From Paenibacillus pasadenensis (GTDB lineage Bacteria; Bacillota; Bacilli; Paenibacillales; Paenibacillaceae): DNA of 57,103 bases. The notes beneath the pieces were generated by a model. That model was not told the DNA's origin. It ran no database searches and saw only the letters and a program-made list of their open reading frames with translations. The position numbers and the translations under genes were made by a program. This document shows positions 51,659-57,103 of the stretch, piece by piece (the stretch's first letter is position 1; the number at the start of each line of letters is the position of its first letter). The stretch covers positions 1-57,103 of the forward strand of contig NZ_JAMBOT010000018.1 of assembly GCF_023715725.1 (NCBI RefSeq), written 5' to 3'.

Positions 51659-53209
51659 ATGCATCATACAAAAACGAGGCGCGGCAAAGGCGGTTTGAAG
51701 GCTGTCCTGGCAGCCGCTATGTCGGCTGCGCTTATGCTTGGCGGCGCAGTGCCTGCGGGAGCTCAGCCTGCGGCGGTTAAACAGCCAGCGGCAGCCGAGG
51801 CGGCCGGAACGGCATGGAAGGCGAAGGCGGCGCCGCTTCCAGCAGCGAGCCAGCAAGCGGAAACGCGCAAGGAGGAGTCCCGAAAGGAAGGCGCGGGATT
51901 GTCGAAGGAAGAGCTGCAGCGGCTGAACATGGTAATGGAGCTAATTCAGCGCCAGTTTTACGAAAAGGTGGACCGCGACAAGCTGGTGAACGGGGCGCTT
52001 CAAGGCATGGTGGAGGCGCTCGGCGATCCGTACTCGACCTATATGGACGTTAAGGCGGCCAAACAGTTTGCGGAAGCGGTTGAAGGCTCGTTTGGAGGTG
52101 TAGGAGCGGAGGTTACATCCGAGGCAGGCAAGGTTGTCATCGTTTCCCCCATTAAAGGCTCGCCGGCGGAGAAAGCGGGGCTTGCGGCCAAAGACGTTAT
52201 TCTGTCCGTTAACGGGTCCGAGCTGTCTGGCCTGCCGATCTCGGAGGCGGTGGCCAAGCTTCGCGGTCCGAAGGGCAGCAAGGCGGATCTGGTTGTTTTG
52301 CGGGGCGGGCGCGGCAATCCGTTTTCCGTCCGTGTTGTGCGCGCGGAGATTGACGTTGAAACTGTACATGCCAAAAAAATGGACGGCGGCATTGGCCTGA
52401 TTGAAATCCGGCAATTTTCAATGAATACGGCGGAAAGATTCGCGGCCGAGCTAACCCAGCTGGAGAAGAGCGGGCTGAAGGGCCTTGTTATCGATGTGCG
52501 CAATAATCCCGGCGGCATCCTGCCTGTCGTAGAGCAAATTGCCCAGCCGTTTGTGCCGCAAGGAAGGCCGATCGTGCAAATTCAACAGCGCGGCCAGGTG
52601 GCGGAAAAGGTAATGTCGGAGGGCGGCGGCAAAAGCTATCCAGTCGCGGTGCTGATCAACAAGGGCAGCGCAAGCGCGTCGGAAATCCTTGCGGGAGCTC
52701 TCCGGCAGTCGGCGGGAGCGGTTCTGGTAGGCGAGACCTCCTTTGGCAAAGGTACGGTCCAGGTTAGCTATGACCGCCAGCTGGAGGGCGGACTCGTCAA
52801 AATGACGATCGCCAAGTGGCTGACTCCGGACGGAAGCTGGATTCACCGCAGCGGCATCAAGCCTGATATCAACTCAAATCCGCCAGCGCTGTATACGGCT
52901 TCACGGCTTTCGCGCTCCGGGTCAATTGCGGCCGATGCGATAAGCGAGGATGCCAAAAATCTTCAGGTCATGCTGGAGGGGCTCGGTTACCGCCCCGGGC
53001 GGACCGACGGTTATTTTAGCTCCGGCACTGCCGAGGCGGTTAAGAAATTCCAGAAGGCGAGCGGCCTCAAGGCGAGCGGAATCGCTGACGTGCCGACCCA
53101 GGAGAAGCTGGAGGGAGCGGTGCGCGCTTGGGTAATGAGCGGAGAGCATGACGCCCAGCTCAAGGCGGCGGTGAAGGCGCTGCGAAGCGGGCAAGGCGCG
53201 CTTAAATAA
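51659..53209 (+). CDS. ctpB: CtpB-type S41 carboxy-terminal processing protease
   Basis: CtpB cleaves SpoIVFA during sporulation in Bacillus; related CtpA types act in the envelope. The 516-residue protein has a signal sequence (AVLAAAMSAALMLGGAVPAGAQ), an Ala/Gln-rich linker, a PDZ domain (about 140-225), and the S41 catalytic core with NKGSASASEILAGAL (catalytic Ser) and GETSFGKGTVQ (catalytic Lys). A C-terminal peptidoglycan-binding domain follows (about 440-505). ATG 51659 suits AGGGAGGAG better than TTG 51653. In Bacillus the same gene lies after ftsEX. Confidence 0.94.
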   Translation: MHHTKTRRGKGGLKAVLAAAMSAALMLGGAVPAGAQPAAVKQPAAAEAAGTAWKAKAAPLPAASQQAETRKEESRKEGAGLSKEELQRLNMVMELIQRQFYEKVDRDKLVNGALQGMVEALGDPYSTYMDVKAAKQFAEAVEGSFGGVGAEVTSEAGKVVIVSPIKGSPAEKAGLAAKDVILSVNGSELSGLPISEAVAKLRGPKGSKADLVVLRGGRGNPFSVRVVRAEIDVETVHAKKMDGGIGLIEIRQFSMNTAERFAAELTQLEKSGLKGLVIDVRNNPGGILPVVEQIAQPFVPQGRPIVQIQQRGQVAEKVMSEGGGKSYPVAVLINKGSASASEILAGALRQSAGAVLVGETSFGKGTVQVSYDRQLEGGLVKMTIAKWLTPDGSWIHRSGIKPDINSNPPALYTASRLSRSGSIAADAISEDAKNLQVMLEGLGYRPGRTDGYFSSGTAEAVKKFQKASGLKASGIADVPTQEKLEGAVRAWVMSGEHDAQLKAAVKALRSGQGALK

Positions 53210-53241
53210 GCGCAGGAAGACGCATCATAAGGGCAAGCTGA

Positions 53242-53286
53242 CAGGCCGGATTCTTCTCCAGGGGAGGAATTCGGCCTTTATTTGTC
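53242..53286 (+). terminator. Terminator after ctpB
   Basis: AGGCCG.ATTC.TCTCC / GGAG.AATTCGGCCTTT stem, followed by ATTTG. Some read-through to minJ is possible. Confidence 0.75.
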
Positions 53287-53329
53287 GAACAATAAGAGCT
53301 AATAAGCTTGAACAGAAAGAGGTGCTTGC

Positions 53330-54616
53330 TTGGAACTGACAATGGAACTAATGCGTGCTTACGGCTCGGCGGCGCTGCAATTGCTGTCCCAGCCTTTTTA
53401 CTATGTATCCTGTTTGATCATGGTTTTGGCTTATATTCACCGCACTCGCACGGAGCGAAGCCTGTTCCATGTGCGGCTCCACGTATGGCCGCTGCAGCTG
53501 CTGCGGGCAGCCGGCTGGGGTCTGCTTGCCGGGGCGGCCGTATCTGTGGCTGCTGCGTTTGTCGGCGTGATGCTTACGCCGGACACTGTGCTTTGGCTGT
53601 GGGGAACTGCAGCTGTACTGGCGCTGCTGCGCGTAAGATACCTTTGTTTTGCCTACAGCGTCGGAGTGCTGGGGCTGCTGCAGACAGCTTCTGGAATGTT
53701 GTCGCTGGATGAAAGCGGAGGAGCGGTTGGACAAGCGGCGCAATCATTAGCCGCTCTTGATATTCCTGGCCTATTGCTGCTAGTAGCGGGGCTGCATGCG
53801 GCCGAGGCGCTGCTCGTGCGGCGCGATTCCGCTCAGCTCGCTTCTCCGCTTTACCTGGAGGGCAAGCGGGGCAAGCTGATCGGCGGCTATTCGCTTCAAG
53901 GCTTCTGGCCCGTACCGCTGCTGCTGCTCGTTCCGGCTGCCGGGGGCTCGGCGGTTTTACCTTGGACGCCGCTGCTCGGCGGAGATGCCTGGGAAGGCGG
54001 CTGGACTGTACTCGCGCTGCCGGTAATCGTCGGCTTTGCCGATCTCGCGCTTTCTTCGCTGCCGAAGCAGCAGGCGCGGCTTGCCTCGCGCCGATTGCTT
54101 CTTTACAGCGGAGCGCTTGCCGTGCTTGCGCTTGCAGCTGCTTATGCTTCGCCGCTAATTCCGGTAGCGGCACTTGCGGCGCTGGGGCTGCATGAATCGC
54201 TGGCGCTGCTCGGGGAATTTCTCCAGCGGCGGCAGCCGCCGCGTTTTGTGCATGATGAGCGCGGCCTCTGCATTCTTGGTATCGTCCCAGGTGCTCCAGC
54301 GGAGGAGATGGGGCTTGAGGCCGGAGAGGTTCTTCATAAGGTGAACGGACAGCGCGTGCGCACCAAGGAAGAGCTGTACGATGCGCTTCATGAAAATCCG
54401 GCATTTTGCAAGCTTGAGGTCATCAATCTGGAGGGCCAAATCAAATTTGTCCAGAGAGCGCGATTTGCCGGGGAGCATCATCAGCTCGGAGTGCTGCTTG
54501 CTCCGGATGAGGACTCCGGATATTATGCGGCCAAGCCGCATCTGTCGCTGCTCAGCCTGCTGCGGCGAAATCGGACGGCCCGCAGGAGCAGCGGCGGCGA
54601 AGGCGCTGCGATGTAA
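53330..54616 (+). CDS. minJ: MinJ-like PDZ membrane protein
   Basis: In B. subtilis MinJ links DivIVA to MinCD at poles and septa. This 428-residue protein has about eight membrane segments (e.g. YYVSCLIMVLAYIH, LLAGAAVSVAAAFVGVML, LLLLVPAAGGSAVLPW) and a C-terminal PDZ domain (about 310-395: GLCILGIVPGAPAEEMGLEAGEVLHKVNGQRVRTKEELYDAL). The position directly after ctpB equals that of minJ in Bacillus. TTG 53330 is chosen because AAAGAGGTG lies 6 bp upstream; the family name rests on position and domain layout. Confidence 0.82.
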   Translation: MELTMELMRAYGSAALQLLSQPFYYVSCLIMVLAYIHRTRTERSLFHVRLHVWPLQLLRAAGWGLLAGAAVSVAAAFVGVMLTPDTVLWLWGTAAVLALLRVRYLCFAYSVGVLGLLQTASGMLSLDESGGAVGQAAQSLAALDIPGLLLLVAGLHAAEALLVRRDSAQLASPLYLEGKRGKLIGGYSLQGFWPVPLLLLVPAAGGSAVLPWTPLLGGDAWEGGWTVLALPVIVGFADLALSSLPKQQARLASRRLLLYSGALAVLALAAAYASPLIPVAALAALGLHESLALLGEFLQRRQPPRFVHDERGLCILGIVPGAPAEEMGLEAGEVLHKVNGQRVRTKEELYDALHENPAFCKLEVINLEGQIKFVQRARFAGEHHQLGVLLAPDEDSGYYAAKPHLSLLSLLRRNRTARRSSGGEGAAM

Positions 54617-54651
54617 TGTAGGGATTGGACTGCTGGAGGTTGAAAAAAGGC

Positions 54652-55935
54652 ATGAGAGCGCATCAGGATGAAACAGGAAAGCCAAATCGCCTCAACTTTC
54701 GCTGGCAGCGGCCAAACGGAATGATGCTTTATTTGGTCAAGTGGCTGCTGCTCGGCACCTTTGCCGGGCTGCTTGCCGGCTCGGCTTCGGCGTTGTTTCT
54801 TTGGTGCCTGGAAGCCGCGACAGCGGTTAGGCTGTCTCATCCGTGGCTGCTTTGGCTGCTTCCGGTAGTCGGCTTTGCTGTCAGCTGGTTGTACAAAACA
54901 TACGGCGGGACAGCCGGCAGAGGCACCAATTTAATATTGGACAGCATTCATGAGGGCCGCGAGCGCATTCCGCTTCGCATGGCCCCTCTGGTGCTTGCGG
55001 GAACGGTGCTGACACATCTGACCGGCGGCTCGGCAGGCCGGGAAGGCACAGCCGTGCAAATGGGCGGATCGCTCGCTTGGCTGGCCGGTACAATCACTCG
55101 AATCGGGGCCACGGACCGCAGCATCCTGCTTATGTGCGGAATTGCCGGAGGTTTCGGATCCGTGTTCGGTACGCCGCTTGCGGGAACCGTGTTTGGACTG
55201 GAGGTTCTGGCGCTCGGTCTGCTGCGTCATAACGCGCTGTTTCCCTGTCTTGTGGCGGCGCTCGCGGGAGATGCGGTGACGCGCGCCTGGGGAATTCGCC
55301 ATCACGTATACCGGCTGGGCGAAGTGCCTGCCGTAAACCTGAAGACGCTGGCGTTGGCGGCCGCCGCCGCTATCCTGTTCGGACTAGCCGCGCGGCTGTT
55401 TATCCGCAGCGTTCATGCTGTGCGCGCAGCTTCGGCCAAATGGATTCCGCAGGCTCCGCTGCGTGCTGCTGCCGGAGGTTTTGTCATCATTGCTCTGGTG
55501 TATGCTGCGGGAACGCGAGACTATCTTGGCCTGAGCCTGCCGCTGCTGGAGTCGTCGTTTGAGCCCTCGGGCGAGGTTGGGCCGCTCGCTTGGCTGTGGA
55601 AGCTGGCTTTTACGGCAATTACGCTAGGAGCTGGATTTCAGGGCGGGGAAGTAACGCCGCTGTTTGTCATCGGATCAACGCTAGGCCATGCGCTTGCCCC
55701 GCTGCTGCAGCTGCCTGCGCCGCTGCTGGCAGGATTGGGGCTGGTCGGCGTGTTCAGCGCGGCGTCCAACACACCGATTGCCTGCTTCATTCTCGGAATG
55801 GAGCTGTTCGGCGCGGATGCAGCCGTTTATTTTATGACCGTGAGCGTGATCGCTTATTTATGCTCCGGGCATGGCGGCATCTATTCGTCTCAGCGGCTTG
55901 TTGTTCGCAAGGATGGGCGGGAAACAGCGGAGTGA
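54652..55935 (+). CDS. CLC-family chloride/fluoride channel or antiporter
   Basis: The 427-residue membrane protein has the CLC fold with inverted halves. The three anion-path motifs differ from the chloride type: the first reads GRGTNLILDSI rather than GSGIP, the second GGSAGREGTAVQMGGSLA (GREGT rather than GREGP) and the third GAGFQGGEVTPLFVIGS. This pattern is like that of fluoride-exporting CLC-F proteins, so fluoride resistance is an inference. The gating glutamate of GREG is intact. ATG 54652 follows GGAGGT; minJ ends 36 bp earlier. Confidence 0.88.
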   Translation: MRAHQDETGKPNRLNFRWQRPNGMMLYLVKWLLLGTFAGLLAGSASALFLWCLEAATAVRLSHPWLLWLLPVVGFAVSWLYKTYGGTAGRGTNLILDSIHEGRERIPLRMAPLVLAGTVLTHLTGGSAGREGTAVQMGGSLAWLAGTITRIGATDRSILLMCGIAGGFGSVFGTPLAGTVFGLEVLALGLLRHNALFPCLVAALAGDAVTRAWGIRHHVYRLGEVPAVNLKTLALAAAAAILFGLAARLFIRSVHAVRAASAKWIPQAPLRAAAGGFVIIALVYAAGTRDYLGLSLPLLESSFEPSGEVGPLAWLWKLAFTAITLGAGFQGGEVTPLFVIGSTLGHALAPLLQLPAPLLAGLGLVGVFSAASNTPIACFILGMELFGADAAVYFMTVSVIAYLCSGHGGIYSSQRLVVRKDGRETAE

Positions 55936-55956
55936 CAGCGCAGGGGAGTGATGAGG

Positions 55957-56445
55957 ATGGAACTGTGGCATCGGCATTTAGGTGTATACGGAATATGTGT
56001 GGAGCAAGGCAAGCTGCTTGTCATTCGTAAACATAGCGGGCCTTACACCAATCGGTTCGACTTGCCCGGCGGTAGCGTAGAAGGGGGAGAACCGCTGGCC
56101 GACGCGCTGCGCAGAGAGCTGCGAGAGGAGACAGGGCTTGATATTCGCCCGGACCGTCAATTGGGGACGGCGGATTTTGTCATCCCTTATAAGCTGGACA
56201 AGCGAGGCACGTCGCATATTCACCATATCGCGATTTTTTATCTGGCAGAGCGCGTGCCCGGCGGGCTTGAAATGGAAGAATTCATCCCCAATAACGATTC
56301 CCTTGGAACGGAATGGGCCGATCCCGGCATGCTTAACGAAAAAAGCTGCTCGCCGCTTGTGATGCAGGCGCTGGCTTGGCTGGCCGATGAAGCCGATTGG
56401 CCCGTCGAGGCAGTTCGTTTGGATGGCTGGAAGGTTCTTGAATAA
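55957..56445 (+). CDS. Nudix hydrolase
   Basis: The 162-residue protein carries a full Nudix box, G-x5-E-x7-RE-L-x-EE-x-GL, in GSVEGGEPLADALRRELREETGL, which binds Mg and cleaves nucleoside diphosphates linked to a moiety X. The substrate is not identifiable. ATG 55957 has GGGGAG at good distance; GTG 55948 and ATG 55951 are too close. It ends the run minJ-clc-nudix, with the first stop-to-start gaps being short. Confidence 0.92.
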   Translation: MELWHRHLGVYGICVEQGKLLVIRKHSGPYTNRFDLPGGSVEGGEPLADALRRELREETGLDIRPDRQLGTADFVIPYKLDKRGTSHIHHIAIFYLAERVPGGLEMEEFIPNNDSLGTEWADPGMLNEKSCSPLVMQALAWLADEADWPVEAVRLDGWKVLE

Positions 56446-56464
56446 AGAGTTTCGTAAGAAACAC

Positions 56465-56505
56465 GAAGGGGCTGTCCCATAAGTTAAGTTATGGGAGGGG
56501 CAGCG
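56465..56505. repeat. GGGGCTGTCCC hairpin adjoining the second repeat array
   Basis: GGGGCTGTCCCATAA pairs with TTATGGGAGGGGCAGC around AGTTAAG. It is similar to the hairpin next to the first array (32266-32316) but lacks a clear T-run on this strand. Confidence 0.7.
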
Positions 56506-56514
56506 TTACTCGTT

Positions 56515-56988
56515 AAGGTCGTTTGACGTCCTTACCGGAGCCGATTTTGGCTCATCGAGCTTGATAAGGTCGTTTGACGCCCTTAAGCGAGCCGATTTCG
56601 GCTCATCGAGCTTGATAAGGTCGTTTGACGTCCTTACCGGAGCCGAATCGCGGCTCAGCGAGCCCGTAAGGTCGTTTGACGCCCTTAAGCGAGCCGATTT
56701 TGGCTCAGCAGGCTCGATAAGGTCGTTTGACGCCCTTAAGCGAGCCGAATCGCGGCTCAGCGAGCCCGTTAAGGTCGTTTGAAGCCCTTACCGGAGCCGA
56801 ATTGCGGCTCAGCGAGCTCGATAAGGTCGTTTGACGCCCTTAAGCGAGCCGAATCGCGGCTCAGCGAGCTCGATAAGGTCGTTTGACGTCCTTACCGGAG
56901 CCGATTTTGGCTCAGCGAGCCCGTTAAGGTCGTTTGAAGCCCTTAAGCGAGCCGAATCGCGGCTCAGCGAGCCCGTTAAGGTCGTTTG
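56515..56988. repeat. Tandem array of nine full 51-52-bp repeats plus a cut tenth
   Basis: Units start with AAGGTCGTTTGA at 56515, 56566, 56617, 56668, 56719, 56771, 56823, 56875, 56926 and 56978. Two unit types alternate loosely: GTCCTTACCGGAGCC and GCCCTTAAGCGAGCC. Each holds a small palindrome (GAGCCGA..TCGGCTC type). The reverse complement is the repeat of 32079-32247. The array shows no spacers and so is not CRISPR. It ends at 56988, where an IS end begins. Confidence 0.93.
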
Positions 56989-57103
56989 TGGACCTCTGTC
57001 AAGAAAGTGGACACCGCATAACGTAGTTCATCGGTTCTGCTGCTCGTAGTAAGCTGCTTCAAACCGATCTGGCGATTCGTAACCCAGTGAACCGTGGATT
57101 CGC
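56989..57103 (-). mobile_element. End of an IS3-family insertion sequence (continues beyond the window)
   Basis: The boundary with the array is abrupt: the tenth repeat stops at GTTTG and TGGACCTCTGTC (from 56989) begins. This is a plausible inverted-repeat end. A transposase C terminus ends 39 bp inside it. The other end and any target duplication lie outside the window. Confidence 0.75.
57028..57103 (-). CDS. IS3-family transposase OrfB, C-terminal fragment
   Basis: On the minus strand the last 24 codons of a frame are visible, ending at the TGA of 57030-57028. They include RIHGSLGYESPDRFE, the conserved tail of IS3-family integrase-type transposases, followed by AAYYEQQNR. The gene starts outside the window; whether it is intact is unknown. 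Confidence 0.8.
   Translation of the reverse strand, partial: RIHGSLGYESPDRFEAAYYEQQNR

Noticed and set aside
54617..54651. Fluoride riboswitch before the CLC gene
   Set aside because: The gap to minJ is only 35 bp and does not hold the conserved riboswitch sequence.
56515..56988. Possible CRISPR array
   Set aside because: Units are directly adjacent 51-52-bp copies without unique spacers, and no cas genes are seen.
56561..57049. Two open frames that encode repetitive peptides of the RSFDALKRADFGS pattern
   Set aside because: They are only the translation of the 51-bp tandem repeat, have no ribosome binding sites, and the second runs into the IS end.

Overview
The window is chromosomal DNA of an endospore-lineage Gram-positive bacterium, most probably Paenibacillus or a close relative. 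This rests on the gene families and on gene order. comFA-comFC-yvyF-flgM-flgN-flgK-flgL-yviE-fliW-csrA-hag ... flaG-fliD-fliS-fliT ... hpf-secA-prfB-yitT/yvjA ... ftsE-ftsX ... ctpB-minJ is the Bacillus-type competence/late-flagellar/secretion/division backbone. Here it is opened at several places by additional gene blocks. Base composition is mixed: GC-rich arg, sec and fts genes, and a clearly AT-rich block from about 9.5 to 22.9 kb.

Region 1 (1-9.5 kb): the end of comFA (DNA-uptake helicase, with an unusual five-fold in-frame repeat), comFC, yvyF, the flgM-flgN-flgK-flgL-yviE operon behind a clear SigD-type promoter, the fliW-csrA regulatory pair, and flagellin (hag) with its own SigD-type promoter and a leader carrying possible CsrA sites.

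Region 2 (9.5-22.9 kb): a flagellar glycosylation region. A TPR-type GT2 glycosyltransferase lies between hag and flaG-fliD-fliS-fliT. A second, larger TPR-GT2 gene runs on the opposite strand. A CDP-6-deoxy-sugar cassette follows (cytidylyltransferase, hexapeptide acyltransferase, NAD-dependent reductase/epimerase, 3,5-epimerase, multidomain GT2, CDP-glucose 4,6-dehydratase). A cold-shock gene and a GT14-type branching glycosyltransferase close the block. SigD-like -10 elements before several of these units suggest co-expression with the flagellum.

Region 3 (22.9-28.9 kb): hpf, secA, prfB (with the conserved programmed +1 frameshift) and a YitT-family membrane protein.

Region 4 (29-48.4 kb): blocks inserted relative to the Bacillus order. 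These are a four-gene lipid-linked glycosylation module (GT39, polyprenyl-phosphate GT2, DUF2304, small EamA/SMR-type flippase); a complete argCJBD-argF-argGH arginine operon in which two copies of a structured ~155-bp element flank argF; a TraX-like membrane protein; an MHYT-PAS-GGDEF-EAL cyclic-di-GMP enzyme; a VanW/G5 protein; and a FAD oxidoreductase-Rieske fusion.

Region 5 (48.6-56.4 kb): ftsE-ftsX with an adjacent EnvC-like M23 hydrolase activator, a CtpB-type S41 protease, a MinJ-like PDZ membrane protein, a CLC-family channel or antiporter with fluoride-exporter-like motifs, and a Nudix hydrolase.

Region 6 (56.4-57.1 kb): a hairpin plus about ten tandem 51-52-bp repeats, cut by the end of an IS3-family element that runs off the window. 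The same repeat family, also paired with a hairpin, occurs in inverted orientation before argC (32.1 kb). Short sites were read by eye, and all family names come from recalled motifs rather than from searches.
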